Assembly: GCA_002297965.1 (NCBI GenBank)
Contig: DBLF01000028.1
Coordinates: forward strand, 1 to 20,302
Direction of reading: 5' to 3'
DNA from: Candidatus Segatella papionis
GTDB lineage: Bacteria > Bacteroidota > Bacteroidia > Bacteroidales > Bacteroidaceae
DNA length: 20,302 nt
Position 1 is the stretch's first letter, and the number at the start of each line of letters is the position of its first letter. Both the position numbers and the translations under genes were made by a program. The notes below the pieces were generated by a model that worked only from the letters and a program-made list of their open reading frames with translations, did no database searches and was not told the origin of the DNA. Below are positions 1 to 6,745 of this stretch, one piece after another.

Positions 1-10
1 AAAAAGATTA

Positions 11-2935
11 TTATTCGAACAGATTTCCCGTCGCCATCGAATAAGAAACCCTGCAATGGTTGCAAATATCCGTTATCGTAGCTCCACTTCCACTCAACGA
101 GTAGAATACACTTTCACCGATGAGCACATACTCCCAAGTGCGATTCATCCTATTCTTTGGCTCCAAGGCATTAACCTTCTTTATCCACTCGATGGTGGCA
201 GTCTGTTTCTGTCGTACGTTGACATCGTCCACCTTGTCATCGCCCTTGGTCTCTATCAGATAGACCTTATCTGCCGTAGCCACAATGAAATCAGGATGAT
301 AGGTTGCCATCAAACCGTCCTTTCTCACATAGAAGATAATGGCAAAGGAATGTCCCGACTCATTGATTTTCAAGAATCGCTCCACTTCCGCATCCTTGTC
401 CAAAAATGCAATAAAGGCCTTTTCCAATCCGCCGCCATGCGATGGATAACCCAACCGTGGATAGATGCACTTGCTTACTTCTATGGAGAACGACTCTCGC
501 ATCTTGATGGCTTGCAAGGAAGAGAAGAATGTGAGCGAAACCTCTGCATCTATCGTGGTCAAGCGGTTCTGCATCTTATAGATAGCCACGGCAAACTGCT
601 GCACAATGTGCTGGGTGACAATACCATTCTGTGCCAAGAGTATCTTCCAGTCGCTTCCATGGAATGGGTCGAAAGGCTGGGCGAAGAGTTTGGTGCGAAT
701 ATACCAATCCATCACCTGTACCGTCTGAGCCTCATTAATCTGAATGGTAGGGAATCCCTGACGGCGACAATTCTCGAAACGCAAGGTCACTACTCGCAAC
801 AGCTTTTGCAGATACTCATTATATCCATTGGCATTGAAGAGGTTGGCAGTCACCTTATACTTGCCGAAAGTAGTCTTGGTGAGTGACTCCTGCGACACGA
901 AGGTTTCTCCATCCCTTGCCAAGAACTTACGCAACAAATTCAGGGGATACGAGGTAAACGGCTGCAAGTCTTCCAAGTCTATCTCCGAGTCTTCCAACTC
1001 CTCGATGGAATCATGCAGGATGACTGGCCATTGGAAGTCATAGTCCTCATAATCCTCTCGAAGTCCCACGGTGATGATGTCGCCTGTGACACCATCTGCA
1101 CCGACCTCGCCTTCGTCCATAGCCACCAAGCCTTGCTCCTGTAGTTCGTCATAGAACTTGATGAAGGCAGGATGCTCTACAATGGAAAGGGTGTCTATAT
1201 AGGTCTTTGGCGGCTTATGTAGTCGCAATACGCGCTGGCGGTCTTCCCACTTGGTGCTGGCATAGATGGGTTCTCGCCACATCAGTCGCAAACCTCTTCC
1301 CACCAACTGCTCCAGCAAGATAGGCGCTTGGGAAGAACGTAGCGGAACCAACACACAGATGTTGTTGACATCGAATCCCTCACGGAGCATCAGCACGGAG
1401 ATGACTACCTTCGGACTCTTGTAATGGTCGATGTCGAAGAGCTTCGCCTTGATTGCCTTCCATTCCTCGTCCTTCACCTCTCCCTGCTTGTTGGAGTCGA
1501 TGGTCACGATGTCCTCGTCTTCCAATCCTTCCGATTTCAAGAACTCCTCCACGAATGGAGAGACGGTGGTATCTTGACAAACAATGAGCATCTTCGGGTT
1601 CTTCGAGGCATCCGTTTTCACAAACTCCTCCTCCAAATTTTGCAATTTGGTGAGTCCGGCTCGCAGCATCAGGCGCTGTCCCTCGCTCAATCCTACCACC
1701 TTGCCTTGCTCGTCTCGCTCGGCATTATAATCCAAGGTCTCCAACTCGGTGAGTTCCTGTCGGCGGTCGAGCAAGAGGAGCTTTACAAGTCCTTGCTTCA
1801 TCGCCATCGGCAAGTCGAAGTCAACGATGATATGAGGGAAGAAGAGCTTCACTTGGTTATCACCCGTTCCCTTGGTATCGAAAGGCGTTGCAGAGAAATC
1901 GACTTGCATGAAGCGAGTTCCCTTCGTGGCACTGATGGCATTCAAGCCTCGTTGCCACTCCACCTCCTCGGTCTCGCCATTGCGCTTGATTTCGTGGATA
2001 TGGTGAGCCTCATCATTGATAACCATCAAGTCCTCCAAGCCGGCGAGATACTCCAGCTCCGTTCCGCCCAAGGCTCTGCGGTCGAGCATACCTAGGTCAT
2101 TACCTGCCGACTTGCCTGGGCGAACAGGCAAAAGGTCGCCCACGATCTCTTGTGGTGTCACTGTATTGGAATCATCCACGTCCTCGTCATTCTCCTTATC
2201 TTCCATCTGGTTCTCGAAAAGGTGCCAGTTAGTCAAGGCTATCAGTCCTTCGCCTGTAGTCTTTCTGCCAATGCCGTCTTCTTTGGTCACCACATTGTTT
2301 TGGATAAAGGAGAAGACCTCGTCACGATAACGCTCTGGAACAAAGATGTCTTGGTTCATATAGTAGTCGTTGGTCTGCGGGTCTCGGTATTCCTCGTCTC
2401 GCTTCTTTCTGCCGCAAAAGGCATCGAGCAAACGGTCATAGACGATCAAGCCCGGAGCCACAATCAAGAACTTTTGGGTGAATCGTCCACTCTCCACATC
2501 CTCATGTCGGGCATTAAGCATCTGCCAAATCAAGAGGGCGTGCATCACCCAAGTCTTTCCCGTACCCGTAGCCATCTTCACGGCATACTTCGGGAACTGG
2601 TACTTCGGCTTGGCAAGTTGCGCCAAGTCTGCCCTGTCCATCAGTTCCGGGATAACCTTCTCGTAAGCATCGAGCACCTGGGTCTCTCCCAACACCTCAT
2701 GGAGATAGATGATGTTGAGAATCGCCTGTCGCTGACCTTCGTGGAAGTTTCGCTCACGCCCGTTGCAAAAGCCTTCGCCAAACCAATAATTCAAGAGCGA
2801 GGCAGTGGTAGGTGTCACCTTCTCCAGCATCTCCCCACTCTTCCATGCCGCATTGACCACATCGGTGAGTCGATGTGCCAACTCCAAAGATATATTATTC
2901 GAATTGATTGCCATAGTCATTATTCTATTAACCAT
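11..2935 (-). CDS. res: Type III restriction endonuclease, Res (helicase/nuclease) subunit
   Basis: This is the ATP-dependent translocase and nuclease subunit of a Type III restriction system; it works in a complex with the Mod subunit encoded just upstream. The 974-residue product has a Walker A motif (ATGTGKT, residues 122-128), a DEAH Walker B motif (308-311), a superfamily 2 motif VI (QLVGRGLRL) and a C-terminal PD-(D/E)xK nuclease signature: HPDF near 880 with the catalytic Asp at about 882, then ETK at 895-897. All key residues and the stop codon are present, so it looks functional. Length is usual for Res. The start is ambiguous: Met1, Met6 and Met8 (2935, 2920, 2914) lie close together, 14 to 35 bases after the mod stop, and none has a clear Shine-Dalgarno sequence. 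It should be co-transcribed with mod. Family assignment is firm; the recognition site cannot be read from sequence. Confidence 0.95.
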   Translation of the reverse strand: MVNRIMTMAINSNNISLELAHRLTDVVNAAWKSGEMLEKVTPTTASLLNYWFGEGFCNGRERNFHEGQRQAILNIIYLHEVLGETQVLDAYEKVIPELMDRADLAQLAKPKYQFPKYAVKMATGTGKTWVMHALLIWQMLNARHEDVESGRFTQKFLIVAPGLIVYDRLLDAFCGRKKRDEEYRDPQTNDYYMNQDIFVPERYRDEVFSFIQNNVVTKEDGIGRKTTGEGLIALTNWHLFENQMEDKENDEDVDDSNTVTPQEIVGDLLPVRPGKSAGNDLGMLDRRALGGTELEYLAGLEDLMVINDEAHHIHEIKRNGETEEVEWQRGLNAISATKGTRFMQVDFSATPFDTKGTGDNQVKLFFPHIIVDFDLPMAMKQGLVKLLLLDRRQELTELETLDYNAERDEQGKVVGLSEGQRLMLRAGLTKLQNLEEEFVKTDASKNPKMLIVCQDTTVSPFVEEFLKSEGLEDEDIVTIDSNKQGEVKDEEWKAIKAKLFDIDHYKSPKVVISVLMLREGFDVNNICVLVPLRSSQAPILLEQLVGRGLRLMWREPIYASTKWEDRQRVLRLHKPPKTYIDTLSIVEHPAFIKFYDELQEQGLVAMDEGEVGADGVTGDIITVGLREDYEDYDFQWPVILHDSIEELEDSEIDLEDLQPFTSYPLNLLRKFLARDGETFVSQESLTKTTFGKYKVTANLFNANGYNEYLQKLLRVVTLRFENCRRQGFPTIQINEAQTVQVMDWYIRTKLFAQPFDPFHGSDWKILLAQNGIVTQHIVQQFAVAIYKMQNRLTTIDAEVSLTFFSSLQAIKMRESFSIEVSKCIYPRLGYPSHGGGLEKAFIAFLDKDAEVERFLKINESGHSFAIIFYVRKDGLMATYHPDFIVATADKVYLIETKGDDKVDDVNVRQKQTATIEWIKKVNALEPKNRMNRTWEYVLIGESVFYSLSGSGATITDICNHCRVSYSMATGNLFE

Positions 2936-2961
2936 TTAACACTTAACATTTAACACTTAAC
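2934..2961. repeat. 14-base tandem duplication at the mod/res junction
   Basis: The unit ATTTAACACTTAAC occurs twice in perfect tandem (2934-2947 and 2948-2961). It covers the last codons and stop of mod and reaches the first possible res start codon. Slippage here would change the spacing between the two genes, and so their translational coupling, without altering most of Mod. Confidence 0.85.
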
Positions 2962-4887
2962 ATTGAGTATGACTTGGCTCTCGAACCCGAACACATCCAC
3001 CGCCTTGACGCAAACCTTTCTTTCCGACTTATGAGGCATCGCCAAGCGAGTGGAATAGACGCAATGCAATGGGTCGCTGTCATTATCCACGTTCTCCCGA
3101 TAATCCTGCCAAGTACTGCGGAAGGTTTCGCCATCATAATCGGGGTCGATGCTCCAATACTCGATGAGCGACAATGGGTCTTGCTCCATCACCTGCTGTA
3201 GCTTTGCTTTGTCCTTGTCATCCAATGGGATGTTGTCTGGCGAAAGCAACACATAGTTACTGAGGCTGATGTCGAGTTCATCCTCTCCGTTTCCATTTGG
3301 AGTTACCTTCACTGGGTTTACTACCAGGTATTGGAGGGATGAGAAGCGGACGGTCTTGTCGGCGATGAGCTTTCTGAAGCCTTTCTTCGAGAGTTTGTCG
3401 AGCAAGTCTGGTGGGATGACAAGTACCTCCACATTGCTGTTCTTATATTTCTCAATGGCTTGTGAAATGTCGAAGGCGAAGTTCCAACCGAGCACGATGA
3501 CCTTATCCCAATCGCCACCAAGCAGAGAAGCCTTCGCCTCTACGGCACGGCGAACAGTAGCGGCAGTGGTCAAGCGGTTCGGACTATCTACCATCACTAA
3601 GTTACGAGTACCCTTGATATAACCAAAGTTTCTATCGCTCACCTGTTCTGGGGAGAATGGCAAGGCACCAAACAAGCCCAAGACAACTTGCGACAAGTCG
3701 CCTACTCTACGCAGCTTCTTGTTGTTATGAAACGCCTCCTTCTGATAGTCGCCAATGCTCTGATAGAGGAAAGGCTTTACCTCTTGGTCGATGAAACGCT
3801 TGCGCATCACTAAGGATGCAGGCTTGCCAATGTCGCAGGTAATCCAACGACGACCCAATTTCTCGGCTACAGCTGCTGTCGTTCCGCTTCCGCCGAAGAA
3901 ATCGCATACGAGGTCGCCCTCGTTGGAAGAGGCTGCTATAATTCTTGTCAATAATTTGCTTGGCTTTTGAGTAGCATAGCCAACTCTTTCCGCATCCTCC
4001 CTATTTAATTGTTCAATATCAGTCCAATAGTCTTCTGGGACTTTTCCTTCATCAACATAATAACGATAAACCTTTCCGCTTTTCTTATCTGTTTTTTCTT
4101 GGTATTCTCTTCCGTCTTCATCAATTTTAGTCCGCATATGCGTATTAAGTTTTCGCTGCACAATAACGTCCTTATCCTTTCCGTTAAAAGTATAATTCGG
4201 AGACTTTGAATAAAGCAAAATAGTATCATGCTTACGCCCATAAAAACTATTTCCTTTACCCCCAATAGTGTAACACCACATGATTTCATTAAGAAGTCTA
4301 TCCTTACCGAAAATATCATCAAGAATAATCTTCATATAAGCTCCTACATGCCAATCAATATGCACATAAATACTTCCTCTCTCAGAAAGCAATTCTTTCA
4401 TAAGTACAAGTCTTGGATAAATCATTCTCAGATATGATATTGTCCCTTCTTCCCAAGTATCAGCATAAGCAAACTGCTCTATAACTGTTGGTTTTTGCTG
4501 AATATCAATCCCTGGCAAAGTAACTTTCGTTCTATAATCCGCCTTCGAATCGAACGGCGGGTCAATATAAATCAAATCGACCTTACCTCTAAGTGAAGGC
4601 AAGCCCGTCTGAGGGTCACCAGCAAGCAAGGCTTGCATGGTCAAGAGATTGTCACCATATATGAGTCGGTTCATCCAAGTGCCACCATCCAGTGCGGCAT
4701 TGAATGCATTAGGGATGTTAGGTACTTGTCCACGGAAGAATCCCGAGACATCCTTGCGAGGCAGCACCAGCTCATTGGTTTGCAATCCAATGCGTGTGCC
4801 ACTGCTCAGTCGCTCGATGATGCGCTGAGCCTCCTGCCTACCTTCGCTCGCAATACGAGGTAGTTCTTCAATCAATGATTTTGCCAT
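2950..4887 (-). CDS. mod: Type III site-specific DNA methyltransferase, Mod subunit
   Basis: Mod is the sequence-recognising adenine-N6 methyltransferase that protects host DNA and directs Res. The 645-residue protein has the catalytic motif DPPF (residues 109-112), a TQKP motif (306-309) and the S-adenosylmethionine motif FFGGSGTT (330-337). This catalytic-before-cofactor order marks a beta-class enzyme as found in Type III systems. The segment of about residues 200-305 between the motifs is the expected target-recognition region. The DNA for roughly residues 117-300 (about 3985-4540) is noticeably more AT-rich than either side, suggesting exchange of the recognition part. The start at 4887 gives a natural N-terminus (MAKSLIEELP). 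The gene lies 14 bases upstream of res in one operon and has a leader of about 400 bases with a strong promoter near 5300. Confidence 0.95.
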   Translation of the reverse strand: MAKSLIEELPRIASEGRQEAQRIIERLSSGTRIGLQTNELVLPRKDVSGFFRGQVPNIPNAFNAALDGGTWMNRLIYGDNLLTMQALLAGDPQTGLPSLRGKVDLIYIDPPFDSKADYRTKVTLPGIDIQQKPTVIEQFAYADTWEEGTISYLRMIYPRLVLMKELLSERGSIYVHIDWHVGAYMKIILDDIFGKDRLLNEIMWCYTIGGKGNSFYGRKHDTILLYSKSPNYTFNGKDKDVIVQRKLNTHMRTKIDEDGREYQEKTDKKSGKVYRYYVDEGKVPEDYWTDIEQLNREDAERVGYATQKPSKLLTRIIAASSNEGDLVCDFFGGSGTTAAVAEKLGRRWITCDIGKPASLVMRKRFIDQEVKPFLYQSIGDYQKEAFHNNKKLRRVGDLSQVVLGLFGALPFSPEQVSDRNFGYIKGTRNLVMVDSPNRLTTAATVRRAVEAKASLLGGDWDKVIVLGWNFAFDISQAIEKYKNSNVEVLVIPPDLLDKLSKKGFRKLIADKTVRFSSLQYLVVNPVKVTPNGNGEDELDISLSNYVLLSPDNIPLDDKDKAKLQQVMEQDPLSLIEYWSIDPDYDGETFRSTWQDYRENVDNDSDPLHCVYSTRLAMPHKSERKVCVKAVDVFGFESQVILNVKC

Positions 4888-5020
4888 AGCATTAAAGCTT
4901 TTAGAATATAGTTTTAATGCGACTGCCTTGTTACTCTACACAATAAAAGATTCTCACCAAACACCTTTCATACAATAAGCACTTATCATAAATACCTTAT
5001 TATATATACAGAGCAACAAA

Positions 5021-5216
5021 GCCAAACTTAGGTTTGCATCAAGTCTTCAGCCTCATCCCCATCAGAACGCAGAAACGTGGACGAATCCACTTATCCAACG
5101 TTCCAAGGTGTTTGGCCTAACCTATACACTACAGATAAGTTCAACGTCCACGCTATAGCGGACGCTTACTTATTTATTCTGTAGTGTTGTTCTTTCCGCG
5201 GCCAAACTTCTGGAAC
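5021..5216 (-). ncRNA. Candidate structured RNA in the mod leader
   Basis: A compact set of long pairings lies between mod and its distal promoter. The outer stem pairs GTTCC and GTTTGGCC (5100-5117) with GGCCAAAC and GGAAC (5200-5216). After an asymmetric internal loop, an inner stem pairs ACACTACAG (5126-5134) with CTGTAGTGT (5179-5187) and ATAAGT (5135-5140) with ACTTAT (5168-5173). It is capped by a hairpin CGTC..GACG (5145-5164). Next to it are a hairpin GTGGA-TTCG-TCCAC (minus strand, about 5078-5090) and a small hairpin at 5021-5037. CGTGGACG (5076-5083) is also complementary to CGTCCACG (5145-5152), which would allow an alternative fold. The minus orientation is inferred from the promoter at 5300-5330. 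Two stems around a large bubble recall 6S RNA, but identity is unproven; it could equally be a regulatory 5' leader. Confidence 0.45.
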
Positions 5217-5299
5217 ATTATTATCGAATAAACAGCAAACGCTATTATTTTTACCCACAAAAACAGATGTCATCACCCGAAGGCAAATCAATCCAAATG

Positions 5300-5330
5300 C
5301 AAAGGTAATACAAAATCAACAAAAGACAAA
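5300..5330 (-). promoter_or_regulatory. Bacteroidetes-type promoter for the mod leader RNA and mod-res
   Basis: On the minus strand TTTG (5330-5327) is followed after 19 bases by TACCTTTG (5307-5300), a very close match to the Bacteroidetes primary-sigma promoter. Transcription would begin near 5294, about 400 bases before the mod start, and pass through the structured element at 5021-5216. Confidence 0.75.
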
Positions 5331-5338
5331 AGAAAAAG

Positions 5339-5361
5339 GAAACTTTTCGAGAAAAAGTTTC
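5339..5361 (-). terminator. Second hairpin followed by T-rich DNA downstream of the toxin-antitoxin pair
   Basis: GAAACTTTT (5339-5347) pairs perfectly with AAAAGTTTC (5353-5361) around a 5-base loop. On the minus strand it is followed by a T-rich run. It lies between the main terminator of the zeta operon and the mod promoter and may be a back-up terminator. Confidence 0.4.
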
Positions 5362-5388
5362 AAAAAAAACGTATTAGAGCACGCAACT

Positions 5389-5438
5389 CAAAAACAAAGC
5401 CTCCTCATTGCTATCTTTTCCATAGCAATGAGGAGGCT
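5389..5438 (-). terminator. Rho-independent terminator of the zeta-toxin operon
   Basis: A perfect 17-base stem (5398-5414 with 5422-5438, 7-base loop) is followed on the minus strand by TTTGTTTTT. It lies 6 bases beyond the stop codon of the small antitoxin candidate, so it ends that operon and insulates it from the mod promoter. Confidence 0.9.
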
Positions 5439-5443
5439 ATCAT

Positions 5444-5629
5444 TTACACAGACAGTTCAGGGTGCTGTGCTAAAACCTGTTTAGCAGAAACATCTAGTAC
5501 ATTGCCCTGACCATCGCCTACGACTATCGACTCATCATGCAAAGCATATTCTTGCAAGAGTTGCTTTCTAGATTCTTGCAACCCATCTTGTATCTTCAAG
5601 AGATACTCCTCCACTTCTCTATCACTCAT
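5444..5629 (-). CDS. Small antitoxin candidate paired with the zeta-like ATPase
   Basis: A 61-residue acidic protein (MSDREVEEYL start) with a helix-rich N-terminal half and a short C-terminal part containing VVGDGQGNVLDVSAKQV. I do not recognise a named family. Its start overlaps the stop of the zeta-like gene by 8 bases (ATGAGTGA), a sign of translational coupling. An alternative start six codons earlier (5647) gives a 26-base overlap. Small partners of this kind commonly accompany COG4185/zeta-like ATPases, so an antitoxin role is inferred from position and size. Toxin-first order is the reverse of many toxin-antitoxin operons. The strong terminator directly follows. Confidence 0.7.
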   Translation of the reverse strand: MSDREVEEYLLKIQDGLQESRKQLLQEYALHDESIVVGDGQGNVLDVSAKQVLAQHPELSV

Positions 5630-6194
5630 AATCTTTAAACTTTTCAAATTTCACATTATCTTTAATTCTCATACGAATCCTCATGCCACCAAAAGCGACC
5701 AAAGTTGCATCGCCTCTAGTATTATCATAGAGAGACCAAATATCAACCTCATCCATAAAAATTTCAAGAAGATTCTTTATTCCTGCTTTATACCTTCGTT
5801 CGATGACAGGCAAAGGGATATTATGCCCACCCAAGGCCACTCTTTTTGCCACACGTCTCTTCGCGAGTTCCACGCTATCAAGCCAAAAAAACAGCAAATG
5901 TACCATATATCCTCGTTCATGAGCCCTTCTCACAAGATTGACATACGACTTAGTTGCCAAAGTCGTTTCGATAGAGAAAGATTCTCCGGCATCAAGCAGT
6001 TCATCTATTCTCTTGAGCATCAAGCGACCTGCTTCTATAGCCACGCCTTCGGGATTGAAAGGCGACAAGCCCTTGGCTATCTCATCGGCATTGACAAATT
6101 CCTTCACAAGCAATGACTTGGGAAGTATCGTATTGGACGCTGTCGTCTTGCCAGCACCATTACAACCTGCTATGATATATAAATGCTTTACCAT
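5622..6194 (-). CDS. Zeta-toxin-family P-loop ATPase/kinase
   Basis: A 190-residue protein of the zeta toxin/COG4185 group. Canonical zeta toxins phosphorylate UDP-N-acetylglucosamine and block cell-wall synthesis; whether this branch does so is not established. Seen here are a Walker A motif GCNGAGKTT (about residues 10-18), NADEIAKGLSPFNPE (substrate-side Asp), IETTLATKSYVNLVRRAHERGY and an Arg-rich segment with KRRVAKRVALGGHNIP resembling the family's lid region. The start at 6194 (MVKHLYIIAG) is chosen because a promoter box TAACTTTG ends only 8 bases upstream, so the 13 extra residues possible in frame (from 6233) would lie upstream of transcription. It overlaps the small downstream gene by 8 bases, forming a two-gene operon. 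Confidence 0.88.
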   Translation of the reverse strand: MVKHLYIIAGCNGAGKTTASNTILPKSLLVKEFVNADEIAKGLSPFNPEGVAIEAGRLMLKRIDELLDAGESFSIETTLATKSYVNLVRRAHERGYMVHLLFFWLDSVELAKRRVAKRVALGGHNIPLPVIERRYKAGIKNLLEIFMDEVDIWSLYDNTRGDATLVAFGGMRIRMRIKDNVKFEKFKDYE

Positions 6195-6202
6195 CTTGAC
6201 CG

Positions 6203-6234
6203 CAAAGTTACGACTTTTATCTATAAACTCCAAA
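6203..6234 (-). promoter_or_regulatory. Promoter of the zeta-toxin operon, near-leaderless
   Basis: Minus-strand TTTG (6234-6231), 20 bases, TAACTTTG (6210-6203). The expected transcription start falls within a few bases of the ATG at 6194, so the toxin mRNA should have almost no leader. Confidence 0.8.
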
Positions 6235-6466
6235 TAAAATTCAAATAAATTATGAGACTGTAGGCTTTTTAAGGAATTATATTTTTATTTTTCTTTTCAA
6301 AAGTTCCTTCAGCATTTTGGATAAACGACTGATTTTCAATAACTTTCACTGAAAGAACTTTTATCAATAATTATTTTTTTAGGAAAGCTCAGGAAGAGGG
6401 AGAAAAGATAATGTCTTGAGGGATGGGAAGATAACTTCAAAGGGACAAAGGAAGTTCTTTTGTAGT
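6235..6466. other. Intergenic DNA between zeta and VapE genes, with left bracket hairpin
   Basis: No gene is visible. AAAAGTTCCTTCAG (6299-6312) pairs with CTGAAAGAACTTTT (6349-6362), 13 of 14 positions matching. The same left-arm sequence recurs beyond the VapE gene at 8166-8182, so the VapE module is bracketed by related hairpins. The rest is AT-rich and shows no promoter I can support. Confidence 0.7.
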
Positions 6467-6564
6467 CTTTTGACTATCGTCAGAAGAACTTTTGACGGTA
6501 GTCGAAAATACTTTTGACGGTAGTCAAAAAATCTTTCGAGCCTAGGCGAAAGACTTCGAAAGAT
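6467..6564. repeat. Three tandem 22-base palindromic units plus a fourth palindrome
   Basis: Units at 6467-6488, 6489-6510 and 6511-6532 share CTTTTGAC, 4 bases, GTC; each is itself an inverted repeat (the third is TTTTGAC-GGTA-GTCAAAA). A different palindrome follows: TCTTTCG (6532-6538) with CGAAAGA (6547-6553), and alternatively ATCTTTCGA (6531-6539) with TCGAAAGAT (6556-6564). The array lies 180-280 bases upstream of the VapE start and looks like iterons or operators for a DNA-binding protein. Confidence 0.8.
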
Positions 6565-6656
6565 GTTTACTTATCCCTCGGAAGACGGCAAACTATCCCT
6601 CAAAAGAAGCTCTTTTTCCCCTCCTCAGTTTTCTAGCATTTTTTTAGTCAAAAGAC

Positions 6657-6688
6657 TTGCAAATGCCCTATCCGATGTTGTATCTTTG
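6657..6688 (+). promoter_or_regulatory. Promoter of the VapE-family gene
   Basis: TTG (6657-6659), 21 bases, TATCTTTG (6681-6688). The leader then carries GCTGCACTCGGCAA (6699-6712), also found in the leader of the gene at 16986. The promoter supports the start at 6746 rather than an upstream in-frame codon. Confidence 0.75.
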
Positions 6689-6745
6689 CAACAGATATGC
6701 TGCACTCGGCAATTTGAAAGTATAACATTTATAATAAAATATGTC

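Noticed and set aside
56..2953. Long plus-strand open frames opposite res
   Set aside because: They lie antisense to a gene with all expected motifs and have no recognisable protein features; they are by-products of its codon use.
5029..5036. Plus-strand TAGGTTTG as a promoter for a rightward RNA
   Set aside because: It is part of a small palindrome and has no TTTG at the proper distance; the minus-strand promoter at 5300-5330 is far better.
6563..6745. N-terminal extension of the VapE gene
   Set aside because: The extra 61 codons precede and overlap a strong promoter (6657-6688) and read like non-coding DNA.
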